Shown piece by piece: positions 1-11,162 of a stretch of 64,000 nucleotides of DNA. The position numbers and the translations under genes are program-made. Where the stretch lies: the NCBI GenBank assembly GCA_963854835.1, contig OY978527.1, positions 29,740,047 to 29,804,046 on the forward strand, given 5' to 3'. Source of the DNA: Megamerina dolium. Taxonomy: Eukaryota; Arthropoda; Insecta; Diptera; Megamerinidae. The number at the start of each line of letters is the position of its first letter. Position 1 is the first letter of the stretch. The notes beneath the pieces are model-generated. The model searched no databases and was not told the origin of the DNA. It worked only from the letters and a program-made list of their open reading frames with translations.

Positions 1-1134
1 TTATTCGACCATTCTAATCTTAAAAGCATTCCATAACAGATTGATTCCATTTATTTGAAGGCATATTTCATCCATCAGTAATAAGTATACTCGTATGTTA
101 TACGATTTTCTAAATTTCAAAATTTAAAATTATTGGGAATATAATGTTATGAATGAAGTGTTCGATGTGATTTTGTTCTGCTGAATAAAGACTTCGTCTT
201 CGTTCTTAAGTCTTTGTAACTTACTCAATGACAGCACTTTAACAAATCTTAGGAACCTTTTTACCCCGAACTCCATGAGTTCAGAGGTAACTTTAACACA
301 AAAAAAAAAATTCTATTTTATTTAAATCGGTCCCAATCTGTCGGTAAGCAAAACATATCCATTGTCGCTTTATTGGTATTCCTTTTCTGCAAATATCTAG
401 CATATGTGCCTATATGGGATATATATTATCCCACTCAGCACATTATCCACATTATATGGTGTGATGAATATAATGTAATTTTTTCAACCGATCGAACAAA
501 TATCACAAAATTCGAATATAAATCTTCTTAATTTTTCAAGATAGTGTACATTTATACATATTCTAGTACTCATTATCGGGCTATAAGAGGCTTAAGTGCA
601 TTCTCAGACAACCACGTTACTACTCCTATACGAATGCAGTATAGCAAAATCTTAAATTTCCTGAAAATTTGCGTAAATCATACATTGAACCGACATTTTT
701 TATTATTTTCTATTATGGCTACATACATTTTGGAGCTCTCTCTATGTGAAACACCAAATACATATAGTATTGTAATTATTATTAAGTCTATGTATGCATC
801 CTTCGTTTGATGCGTTTGCTCTCAAGTATATAGGAATATCCATTCAGTAGTTTTAAAAACCCAAGTATGCCATTTGACTGGCAAACACGAATGTAAACAC
901 AGTGACGCTTGTTTAGTCACTTTAGAATATCGATTATTTATCAACTACAGATTCCATTATAATTGTACATACGCAGATGCTTCATATAAAAATGGTGATC
1001 CTACCTTGGCCACGATTCGCGGTTTAAGAGGAGATATCTGACGACTAAAAAAAAAAGCCTGTTAACCATGCGTAGTATATGTGACAATTTGATATTATAC
1101 TAACAGTTTCTGAGTGATAATTTTTCAATTAAAA
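1..1134. other. AT-rich DNA, nothing recognised
   Basis: No coding exon, RNA gene or transposon could be recognised on either strand. The stretch is AT-rich with short A tracts. Confidence 0.5.
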
Positions 1135-1330
1135 TATTCTGCAGCGATTAGGTTTATCGGTGCATACGTGAATAAGCAAAATTGTTGTCGCTAGAGACGT
1201 CCCCAGAACTGTACCAGTATTTACTGGCAATGATCAATTGGCCTTGAAGATCCAGTGGTTAGATGCCGCTTTACTTTTTTTTTTGTGGCATAGCGCAAAT
1301 GCTCGTTCCCCGCAAATCAGAATATGAGCG
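1135..1330 (+). mobile_element. DD41D mariner (rosa-like) transposase relic
   Basis: A short plus-strand stretch near 1150-1190 reads GAYVNKQNC. This matches the GGYVNKQNCRIW block that follows the first catalytic Asp in the better-preserved DD41D copies at 32.1-33.3 kb and 38.1-39.0 kb. Frames break immediately afterwards and no terminal repeats were found. I infer a very old fragment; the match is short, so the call is tentative. Confidence 0.4.
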
Positions 1331-4300
1331 CTCATAAAAAATAGTCCAAAGCGTGAAACTAAAGAGCGTAGCACTCCTAAAACTGATTCTTAAATGTCTC
1401 TAAATAGAGTCTTAAAAAGCATAGCTTCCTGAGAGCTCTTTGCGTACGCATGTGCCTAACATGACCATACGAGCACTTAATAACACAAAAGCAGAAACAA
1501 TATCAGTTACTGTCAGACTATGAAGCATGGATGACTATCGTTCACTTGGACCCATTTATTATTATTATTCGTTGATTGCTCTCTCTCTCTCTCTCTCAGC
1601 GAACACACTGCATGTATGAAAATAGGAGCTTTCTATTTTATGACTCAGAAAAGACTCTTTTCAGTAGCTTTTTCGAGCTCTTTCTGATCGACCAGTTTAG
1701 TAGAACACTGTTATGAGTTCTGAGGGTTTTCGGATCATTTATGAGTGTTTGAGGTGCTCATTATGAGCATGAGTGTTCCGGAAAAGGAGTCCGAAAAATC
1801 TTTTTTGGTTTTGCTATGGTTTGTGGTTACAATATTTACAAATTTCGAAACATTCGTAAAGTTATTGTATCAATACCAGACGCTCTATGGTAGTCATCAA
1901 ACATTACTTCAAAACCATCGAGTCCAGCAGACAGTGTACTGAATGACATTTAAATGGTCATACTATTTCAGCATAATAATAAAGGTGCAAGCGGCATATC
2001 GAAAAGAACTTACGATCGAACTGAAATTATGTTTTTTTTTTTTTTTGAAATTCACCTTTGAAACGACAAATTGAAAACCCCTGTACATAGAATACATATG
2101 TGTAATGTGTGATTGAAATTTGATGGACGCAAAATGAGTTCATAAAACTTAAATACATACTATATTGGATCATATACGATGGTAGCAGAAAATGAAAGCG
2201 TAAAAAACTCTATCATAAAAATAATAATCATAAAAAGCATACACACTTAAAAATGTTATACAAACACATTTTTATTTTCACAAAATAATATTATACCATT
2301 GCTTTATTCATCCCCTTTCTCTCTCTCTCTCTGTGTCTTGTGGCGCTTTTATAACTTGATCCTTTTGAAGTTAAAAGCATACATACATATGTATTTACTT
2401 ACTACGACACTTATACATATATAATCGGAAATATTCTCATAAAATAAGTACATGATAAAAATCAATGGAATATTTAAATGATGTTTACACATGTTTGTGC
2501 AACGATGATTAGAAAGCAATATAATGCTTTCAGATGCTGCACCTAGTTGTTTGGACATATCATTAAAGTGTAAGAAATAATGTACATACATATACGAGTA
2601 TTTGAATAATAATATCGCATTAAATTTTATTCGAAATTTTATTTAGCGATGGTAACCGTAACATCATGGATTTTTATTGATGCTTAGAGAGCAGAAGAAA
2701 CTACAATTAACGAGAAATTTAAATTTATGGTAGTAATTTATTTTCATGTTCAATACCTGCGGAAGTTTTACTACAATAACCTTATACATTCATCTGGAAC
2801 AAGTAACCTCTATTCCTTAAAAACAGTGTTGTTATTGCTAAAATAATGCTGGAAAGGGTTGATGCTACTGAAGCACAAGAATTCTGATGCTGAGGCTAAT
2901 ACATGTAATATCTAACCGACTGAGTAAATCTGTACGGAATGCTTTCCTTCCAGTTCCGGTTAACACTTAGCAGTGATAAAGAATATACTTCGATAGTTGC
3001 TCGTCTATTTATCCGTCCATCCATGAACGCTGTTTGATCTGGCGAATTCTTTGTCTTATTATTCTAGTATGGGTTCGAGGACAACCGTGGATTCACAAAG
3101 CATGATTCTGGACTGATATGACCGATATGAATGGATATGAAATAAATGAAAAAAAAAATCATTTTACTCTTTAGATAAAAAGGGCTAGTATTATTTTGAT
3201 TTCCTATTTATGTGAGATTTCATTCGTAAGTTTCAATCTCGAAAGACTGTCTTGCAATTTTAAATGATTACAGAATCGTTGAATCATCGTAAATTGTTTT
3301 CGAGAAGAAATGGTTTGGAAATTGTTTCTTAAAAGACAAAAGATAAGTATACATTTAACTTCGAAATTAGGTTGAAAGTAGATTGGATGCTTTTTAGACA
3401 ATTTTATATAACTTTACATATCGCAGTTGCGTTTTAATATCATCCGAAAAAGTTTAAAGATTATTTTTGTGTAAATATAAAGCAGTGGCGATGCTTTACT
3501 GATGGATGGTCATCTATTTTTCATGTTTCGCCCGCTTTATTATTGTATTATTTGCTTTACCAAAATAAATTGAACCAAAGCCGACACTTGTTACGTTGCT
3601 GATAAATACAAGACATATGATGATATGATGATATTTTCATTGAAGATTCCATCATATTTGATGCTTATTTACACTGAAGATAATTTGTAATTTTCCAAAA
3701 AACAGAATTATTTTTAAACTTTAGCACATAAAAATATGAACAAGTACAAAATAAAAAAAAAACAGAGTTTATACTCAAAACAACATTGTATCGTTGGTGT
3801 TTATACATGAAAAAGACAACGAACGCATAAACATATTACCGTCTGTCAGCAGCATTTACATTTTTAGATTTTATCATTCATAATTGAGTTTCCTGTTATT
3901 GGAAGAAAAACTTGATCCTTATTTGATCCCTTATAAAACTGTCCAAAACTTCTAAGTCGATAGTGTTACCTATTCCCCATCAGTTCTTTGATACAATTTT
4001 CATAATTTACCTGATCCAATTCTATCTATTATATAAGCGGCTAGTTCGTATCGGCGCTGAGGCGGAAATCTATCATATTTATTCAAAGTTCTCTAAATTT
4101 AGTTAATAATCTTGATATCTTTTATACCTCAATGACATTACACAAATACATGCAACCCCTGTGACACCTGCTGGCCTGTTGTTGTTTATATTTTTGTTTT
4201 TTTTTTGTTCATTTATTTTACTTTATAGAAAAAGCCGCTTTCATGTCGTTGCAAAAATGTGTACATATTGTACATATAATGTTAAGGTATATTATAGCAA

Positions 4301-4673
4301 AAAAAAAAAAAAAAAAAATACAGTAACAACACCATAAAACGGCAAATATACATACACATGCTCACGTTCACTATGCAATCCCACTCTGATTTATCGTACT
4401 ACAACCTTTTAGGACTTTACAAGCGAACGATACATGGCGTAACAAAGTCTCCTGCTGTTGCCTATTGACTGGAGTGACTGCTTTTGCTAAGTGCTTGTAT
4501 ACATACGATGAGTACGAGAATGAGTATCAACCGTAGAAATGTTTGTACTACATATGAGTGAGCGGCAGTACGTACTGACAACGATGACAGAAGTGTTAAA
4601 AATTGCACATAACGAATAGATTGTCTTTTAGTGTGATTGTGTGCGAGGCCGCATAGGTGTCTTCATTGTGAGC
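1331..4673. other. Non-coding AT-rich stretch with simple repeats
   Basis: No gene recognised. It contains a (CT)n run at about 1578-1600, another near 2320-2333, and a 19-base A run near 4300. Small open frames here have neither coding-like composition nor splice context. Confidence 0.5.
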
Positions 4674-4794
4674 ATGGCTGGACGGATAGTTTTGAGCGCC
4701 CAGCTTAAGGGCCTTTCCTGCGTCAACATCAGTCAGGAACCCTACACTCATTTGATAGAGCTTGTGTTTCCATTTGTAACGCTCAAAAGGAGAG
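4674..4794 (+). CDS. Candidate first coding exon of an unidentified gene
   Basis: An ATG at 4674 opens a 40-codon frame beginning MAGRIVLSAQLKGLSCVNIS. It is more GC-rich and codon-like than its surroundings and runs into a plausible donor, GAG|GTGACA, at 4794/4795. Without splicing, the frame continues to a stop at about 4847. I do not recognise the protein. If real, the next exon would have to lie far downstream on the plus strand, and none was found. It could equally be a relic or chance, so treat it as an unverified exon candidate. Confidence 0.22.
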
Positions 4795-4849
4795 GTGACA
4801 GGTACCTACTAGTGATGAGTGCTATAGTTATTTTTCAATGTCAGTGAAA

Positions 4850-5180
4850 AGAGAAATCACGGTAATTTTTAGAACTATCGTGATTTTTATTCACAGTGCA
4901 ATATCATTCTAATAGTAGGAAACCACTCTATTTGCAACATTTTAGCAAAAAATCACCATTTGCTACTTCTGTTGGCTAACTGTTGCCAAAAGTGATTATG
5001 GTTCACAGCGAAGCGAAATATCAAGCTAGTACAGAAATCACCACTAACCACTGTTGGCAAAAACTCACCATTCGCACATTAGTAGAAAAATCACCGATCG
5101 CTTTTATTGTTTGCAAGCAGTAGAAATCACTATAGCGATTTGTAATTAAGATGATTAAATCACCGATAGTGAATAATCAC
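4850..5180. repeat. AATCACC / GGTGATT-rich degenerate repeat
   Basis: The motifs AAATCACC, AATCACT and the inverse GTGATT recur at least ten times at irregular spacing, often beside TTGGCAAAA or TTTGC. This looks like a degenerate short-unit repeat lying just left of a mariner insertion. No coding potential was seen. Confidence 0.45.
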
Positions 5181-5210
5181 TCTTCATTATTACCTACAGA
5201 GAAGCATATA

Positions 5211-5751
5211 CCACGTTGATCAAAAAGTTCCGGGAATAACCACCGTGTACATCTATCTCAGTGCTTCCTGCGATTTTTCCATTACTTCCTCTCGAAAGAA
5301 GTCACAGGGAGCGAAATCAGGCGAATTCGGTAGCTTTTGGATGGTATTTGTTGCATTTTTCGTCAAAAAATTACGAATAATGATGGCACTGTGCGACGGT
5401 GCGTTATCATGGTGCAAAATCCACGAGTTTTTTGCCCACAATTCTGGTCTCTTTCCGTCGTACTCATAAACCCACGTTTCGTCTCCAGTAATGATCATTT
5501 TGTTGAATGTGGGATCGACATGGTCTCTTTTTTGCATGAAATTGATTGGAAATTGTACAAAATCGCCAACACACACAGAGATAGATGTACTTTTGGCTAC
5601 GTAACTTTTGCAAATGTCAAGCTATGATGCTAAGATTTAGAGGAAATATCAACTACAGATGTACCAACTTAATAAAAAAAAAACAGAACTCAAATTGAAA
5701 CGATGATAGCGCCACACGGTGGTTATTCCGGGAACTTTTTGATCAAGGTGG
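5211..5751 (-). mobile_element. Internally deleted DD34D-type mariner, non-autonomous
   Basis: The element is 541 bp long with inverted ends of about 38 bp: 5211-5248 and 5713-5751, differing at a few bases and sharing TTGATCAAAAAGTTCC. TA dinucleotides at 5209-5210 and 5752-5753 fit the mariner target duplication. The minus strand keeps the blocks ITGDETWVYEYD, WILHHDNAPSH and SPDFAPCDFF, which carry the three catalytic Asp positions. The segment between the first and second blocks is missing, so YEYD is joined almost directly to KRPELW. It cannot encode an active transposase, but it could be mobilised in trans if its ends are intact. Confidence 0.85.
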
Positions 5752-5754
5752 TAC

Positions 5755-5836
<82 letters not shown>
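5755..5836. repeat. (TA)n microsatellite
   Basis: A pure TA tract of about 80 bp begins directly after the right end of the mariner. The open frame across it (Tyr-Ile repeats) is an artefact. Confidence 0.95.
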
Positions 5837-5839
<3 letters not shown>

Positions 5840-5841
<2 letters not shown>

Positions 5842-7199
5842 TTATACATATATATATATATATACATATAAAAATTTAATTTTTTTTTACCAGAACCAGA
5901 ACTATGTATGATCGTCTGATCGCAACGCCCATTGTTTATGTACCAACACTTCGCAGCGCCCTGTTTCTGATACCAGTTCGAACACAACGTAATCCGTCGC
6001 TGGCTGTATGCCGCTCTATCTAGCAACACTGTTACATGCAGATGTACATACACATGGTATAAGTATGCACGTATAGATCAAAGTGTTGGCCTCTATGTAC
6101 TGTTACTTGTATTTGCAAATGCATTAGATAGTTAATAATTTGTTAAAAGACACAAGATACAAGAGGGAGTGTTCACATACTTATTGCATTTAAGTACCTA
6201 CATATATTTAGTAGTTTGTAGATATGTATGTACCTGCTATTGTATCATTTCATATTACAGGTATGTACTTACTCTCTAGATATATTTTAGTCACAGTACT
6301 TAATCATCATTATATCGTGAATATTAAATTACATACCTGAAATAGAGAAAACAAGATGAACAAACTATTAGTTAGGTATATCACTTTCAAAATTAGCAAA
6401 TTTAAATTCAATTCATTTTAAATTCTAATCACAAAATACATTTATTATATATAGTAGATGCTAGGACATCAGTTTTATAATGCTTAATTGACATGTGTTG
6501 TATATATTCTACATGTCAGTTTATTAAGTTCTCAATGAATCTTGCAATATGCGTTCAATAATATATAGCATAAAAACAAAAACGCATGAATGCGTGAATG
6601 TTTGTGTGTATTTTTAAGTGTTTTTGTTTTGTCCCTCATACATACAAACAGATGGATAATGTCTTGGATTACTTTGTCAAATAAACACATGAAAAGTTTC
6701 AGTTTCATTTGTCACATTAATTTACATACAAAAAATGGGAAAATAAATTGAAGAAGTCCTTATCGATAAAGGAAATTCATATAAGAGGGTTTTCATTAAG
6801 GACGACATCCAGTTGTTTTTTTTTTTGTTGTATATATATATATATATTTAGATATATATTTCATATAAAAACAGTAGGCAAATCCATTAAATATGGAACA
6901 CAATATTATTGAAATATTCAATGGAAGTATTATATGTATAATAAGTGTGGGAAGTCCGTGGGGAATTATTTGATGTGGATGAGTACAGGGAAGTTTGAAA
7001 AAAAAAAATTATAATTTTTTTATTTTATTTCATTCGGAAAATTTACATTCTGAAAAGCGTGTACATATCGATTTGATATAAAAATTAGTAAAATGTTCTT
7101 GTAAATTTGAGCATCATTCTATCTAATGCTGACGTGAAAATAACTATTCTTATATATTTCACTAAAATAATCACATACATATGGGTATTTATTGCCTAA
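5840..7199. other. Non-coding stretch
   Basis: No gene was recognised. The part at 5880-6050 is less AT-rich than its surroundings, but its open frame reads through the TA tract and has no family match I can name. The rest is AT-rich with short TA runs near 6830. Confidence 0.45.
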
Positions 7200-7765
7200 T
7201 AATACATACAAGGGTGTTACTTTGGGCTGAGTAAGCAATTGAGAAGTCGAGCCCTCTCTCGAAGAACGAAAACTAAACTCTACAAGTCTCTCATCATGCC
7301 AGTCCTAACATATGGCGCTGAATCCTGGACAATTTCCACCTCCGATGAGTGAATGCTTGGAGTTTTCGAGAGAAAAGTCCTACGCAAGATCTTTGGACCT
7401 ATTTGCATTGGTGGCGAGTACCGAATAAAGTACAACCATGAGCTGTACGAGCTGTATGCCGATATTGATATAGTAAAGCGCATCAAAATCCAGCGGCTGC
7501 GCTGGCTAGGTCATGTCGAGCGAATGGAAGAACACGTTCCAGCTAAGAAGGTGTTATATTCGGAACCCGCTGGAGGACGGCGCAGAAGAGGAAGACCAAA
7601 CCTCCGGTGGAAAGACCAAGTACTGGAGAACCTGGCGGCGCTTGGAATTTCTAACTGGCACCAGCTAGCGAAGAACAGAGATGGCTGGCGAAGCATGTTA
7701 CTTTCGGCCTAAATCGATATTCGGTTGTTATGGCCACATAAGTAAGTAAGTAATACATACAAGGG
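7200..7765 (+). repeat. 15-bp target-site duplication around a LINE insertion
   Basis: The identical 15-mer taatacatacaaggg occurs at 7200-7214 and 7751-7765, directly bracketing the truncated RTE LINE. This is the product expected of target-primed reverse transcription. Confidence 0.85.
7215..7750 (+). mobile_element. 5'-truncated RTE-type LINE (3' end only)
   Basis: Only the last ~178 codons of an RTE-type reverse-transcriptase ORF and the 3' UTR are present, starting at CYFGLS. The motifs GVFERKVLRKIFGPI, YNHELYELYAD, RLRWLGHVERME and GRRRRGRPNLRWKDQ closely match the longer copy at 42.6-45.7 kb. A TGA at 7350-7352 replaces the Arg codon seen in that copy (SDE*MLGVF); otherwise the frame is open to its natural stop near 7712. 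The 3' end is GGCCACATAAGTAAGTAAG. The clean target duplication and near-identity suggest a recent insertion. Confidence 0.85.
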
Positions 7766-8561
7766 ACAAATTCACTGCATGAATGCGTTTAATTAAAAGA
7801 GAAAACCAAAATATGGCGACACCACTTTAGCGTCACTTTTCGTTAATTCTTAGTAAGCAACAAGATATACAAAATGAACTCATACCATACTACTTATATA
7901 GATCCATATTACATACAATGCGCTTAATCAGAATCGGCGGTTTTTTTCACTATGACGAATTTGGTTTCAATTTTTAAGGTAAAAAATGAATGGTCTGTAT
8001 TGTTTTGAGTGAAAGAAATGTACAATAGGAGTGGAAAATAAATATAATGTAATATTAGAATGTGCTTGTGTCAATATTTCCAAAACTGAAGTGGTTTTAT
8101 GAGAAATAAAGTTTTCATCGACTCAGAATTTATAATATATAAATGAAAGCATAAACTAAAATGTATTTTTAATGTATTTTTGATATACCATAAAAAAAAT
8201 AAATATATGACAGATTCAAATTTATGAATTTTATAGGAGAACGTTTTTAAATTTCTGAATGAAAACAATATATCAACAATATCTCAAACTGTTGGTTAAA
8301 TCAAAAATTTTAAAGATATCAAAAGCTTTGGCATAATCTCAAGTACTACTGTTACAAATGAAATGAGCTTAAATGAATATCTATTTTTCGGCTTTTTTTG
8401 ATTTGCTCAAAATTTTTTAATACGAATTTTACAAACATTTTACACAACATGTTACTGCTTTCTGTCACATAAATTCTACAAAGATTTTCAACATATTGTT
8501 ATGTTTTTATTTTGTGAGCGTTTAATTCTATTTGAATTAACCTTGTTCGATCACTGGATTC
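7766..8561. other. Non-coding stretch
   Basis: AT-rich DNA with no recognised gene, RNA or repeat boundary. Confidence 0.45.
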
Positions 8562-8936
8562 TGTTAATAATAATTGCAACATTTATTTTGTACAACTATA
8601 TGCAGCAACAATTTATTTAATAAACGCTATTCACAATCAACTATTTTAATGTACTTGCAACTTTTGCCTCTAATACTGTATCGATGCTTACGCAATCACG
8701 TTCTGCTTTTAATTGATCTGTATTTGTCAACACTGGCTCTATTTATACTCTGTGGCAACACTCCAGAATCTGCCTTTATCGTAGTCGAAATTCATCACTT
8801 TCTTTCTCTTTGGCGTGTTCGGGTTATCGCCTATTTCTTCTTGTTGACATTCGTTTCGATGCTGCCAATAATCGTGTCAATCACAATAGTGTCAGTCACA
8901 ATAGTGATGAGTAACCAACCATCGATACTCGTTACA
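8562..8936 (-). mobile_element. Possible solo LTR
   Basis: Read on the minus strand, the segment starts TGTAACGAG and ends TTAACA. It carries a strong TATA box (TATAAATAG, plus coordinates 8739-8747), and downstream are A-rich AATAAAT signals before the end. This order of TG start, TATA promoter, polyadenylation signal and CA end is that of an LTR. No target-site duplication was found and no second copy or internal retroviral sequence lies nearby, so the boundaries and the call are tentative. The plus-strand hydrophobic open frame over it has no ATG near its start and is not credited. Confidence 0.35.
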
Positions 8937-9706
8937 ATATGGAAGATTCATATTCATTGAATTTGCACAAAATTTTACAAAATTTTTACGGTGGTTCTTC
9001 AGGCTCAAATATAAATGTTGGCATCCGAAATTCATAATGCGGAATAACTTTCATATTTTTCATTTAGGTATCTTCAACAATTCTAATATACTGCTCGCTA
9101 TACGTGACCATTTTTAATTGTGGCAATTGTGGAGTTTACGGTCCAAACGCTGTTTTATTAAGCCGGTGTATAGTATGAACAAATAACGAATGAATAATTG
9201 TTGGAAATAAATTATTCGTTATTCAACTTCTTTTGAACGTATATACGTCGTATGTGAGTTATGGGTGAATTAAATTAAAGTACATAGGTATACACGGTTT
9301 TCGAATGAGCATCCAAAAGTTGTTTCAAAAGTCAAAATTATTGGTATCGATTTCTAATTTCGGAATTTTCGAAATTCGGGAATGTTGGGGATGTATTTTG
9401 AGAAACACTGAAGATATAAACTTGCTTTAACTTTGCAACAAATTACCAATATTTGATTGAAATTCGGGGAATTGAGATTAATGTTAATTTACATATACAC
9501 GAAAAGCACATCTATAAAAAACACATCTGCTAAAAGTTACCTTCTTAATTGATTTTCATTCATTGATTTTTGAATGACAGCAAGGTTCATCAAAATAATA
9601 AAGAAACTATGTGGTAGTATACGAGCAAGTGTCGAGCATTCTTAAAATTATTGCTTATAACGTATGAGTTACATGAGTGTAAATATTTAGTAATAGTAGA
9701 TAGTAG
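8937..9706. other. Non-coding stretch
   Basis: No gene recognised. A bulged inverted repeat built on AATAACGAAT / ATTCGTTATT lies at about 9182-9224. Confidence 0.4.
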
Positions 9707-10046
9707 TGGGTGCCGTGGCTCAGTGGTTAGTGTGCTGGCCTTTTGATCTGTAGGTCGTGGTTCAATCCCCGGCTCATGCATAACAAATTTAATATCGATA
9801 AGATTTTTCTTTCGAATTATACCCAAGCAATTGGCAATTCTTCCGACAGTAACAACTTGCCATGAAAAAGCTTCTAAAAGAACTCTGTGACAAAGCTCGG
9901 AAAAAGTGATGTCGCAAGGGTTCTGCCGTTCGGAACCGGCTAAAATAAGTAGGTTCCTTCTAATACTGTCAAAAATTTAACACGCACAACAGTAATTGAA
10001 GAGAAGCTCGGCCAACGAGCCCTTCGTTGCTTTAAGTGTCACATAT
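9707..10046 (+). mobile_element. tRNA-derived SINE, near full length
   Basis: The head carries pol III promoter boxes: an A box TGGCTCAGTGG at 9716-9726 and a B box GGTTCAATCCC at 9759-9769, as in a tRNA gene. A ~270-bp body with GTTCTGCCGTTCGGAACCGG and AACACGCACAACAGTA follows, ending AGTGTCACATA before an AT-rich tail. Related copies lie at 13.98, 27.43, 41.86 and 54.28 kb. It is not a functional tRNA, because no acceptor stem closes after the B box. Confidence 0.85.
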
Positions 10047-10686
10047 TTATTTTTATTTTTTAGATTTTTTAAGCCATGTCTTGACTAAGACATCAAGAAG
10101 TTTATCTTATAGTTTGAGTGGTCTTAACAATCTGAAAATTAAGTCATAAAAACTTGTAAAAATAAAGTAGTAACGCTTAATATCAATGCAAAGAAACGAT
10201 TTATACAATATACTTATTCCCACGATCCAAAAAAAAAAAAAATAAAAATTCAATATTAGTTAACTCTTATTTGTCATTTAAATGTGTAAAAGCAAGAAGA
10301 ATTCCGGAAAGGACTTTAAGAAAAGTGAAATATCAATTGTAGGACAGTTTAAAGTTAATGACATTTGAGCTATCACTAATAAAATAGGAAACTAATATTA
10401 GGAACATAGCACTTCGAAGCAATCGATAGCACCCTGTACTTGTACTATATTTTTGTATATTCTATACATAAATATTTTTTTCATGTTACACAATTTATAT
10501 ATTGCAAAATGTAAAAATATATTTAGATGCGATATATATTAAGAGACAAATATGCCGAATATGTAGAAAATTCTAAATATTATATTATCGATTAGACGTC
10601 TAGTTGAAGAGAGGCTGAACAAATGCTAAACCCATATTACTATCCTTGGTGGCAGTAGAAATAAGAAATCAGCAGCGTACATATAT
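10047..10686. other. Non-coding stretch
   Basis: AT-rich, with an A run near 10233 and no gene recognised. Confidence 0.45.
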
Positions 10687-11162
10687 GTACATTATGTCAA
10701 ATAAGTACCCGGAAATTCTCATTTCTCATTTTTAATTTTCCCTCTGAGAATATTTCAAAAAATTTTTTTTCCCAGGTTGGCACAACTGTCAGCCACTATT
10801 CTGTGAATTTTTATTGCTATGTGTCATTTAGTTTGGTTACGGCGTCATTAGGAACAAGTCAACCTTTTGAGTGCGTTTCGATTTTTACTATGGATAAAAA
10901 TATCGAACAAAGAGTTTGTGTGAAATTTTGTGTTGTTTCAAACGAAATTTCTTGTGCCAAAACGTTGGAAATGTTGAAAAAAACATTCGGTGATTCAACC
11001 ATGTCGAAAAAATATTTCACACAAACTCTTTGTTCGATTTTTTTATCCATAGTAAAAATCGCAACGCACACAAAAGGTTGACTTGTTTCAAAAATTTTTA
11101 GAAATATTCTCAGAGGGAAAATTAAAAATGAGAATTTCCGGGTACTTATTTGACAGAATGTA
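10687..11162. mobile_element. Fold-back derivative of a mariner-type element
   Basis: Two long inverted arms, about 240 bp on the left and 160 bp on the right, meet around a short centre (~10940-11000). The outer ends are GTACATTnTGTCAAATAAG followed by TACCCGGAAATTCTCATT. Each arm contains the same start of a transposase, MDKxIEQRVCVK, at 10890 on plus and 11050 on minus. The left reading continues as NEISCAKTLEMLKKTFGDS, which fits a mariner N-terminal helix-turn-helix. The right arm lacks ~95 bp present in the left. No catalytic domain remains. Confidence 0.75.

Noticed and set aside
5649..6053. Open frames rich in Tyr-Ile over TA tracts (also near 20.1, 31.3, 45.7 kb)
   Set aside because: They translate (TA)n microsatellites.
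8574..8960. 128-codon hydrophobic plus-strand frame
   Set aside because: No ATG near its start, and it lies antisense over a likely LTR; the hydrophobicity follows from T-rich sequence.
9707..9780. tRNA gene candidates at 9.7 and 27.4 kb (A and B boxes)
   Set aside because: The boxes are good, but there is no closing acceptor stem, and a conserved ~270-bp body follows in every copy, so these are SINE heads, not tRNA genes.
9590..9826. Minus-strand ORF containing HEPGIEPRPTDQKASTL
   Set aside because: It is the reverse translation of the SINE head, seen again at 13.9 and 27.4 kb; a repeat artefact, not a gene.
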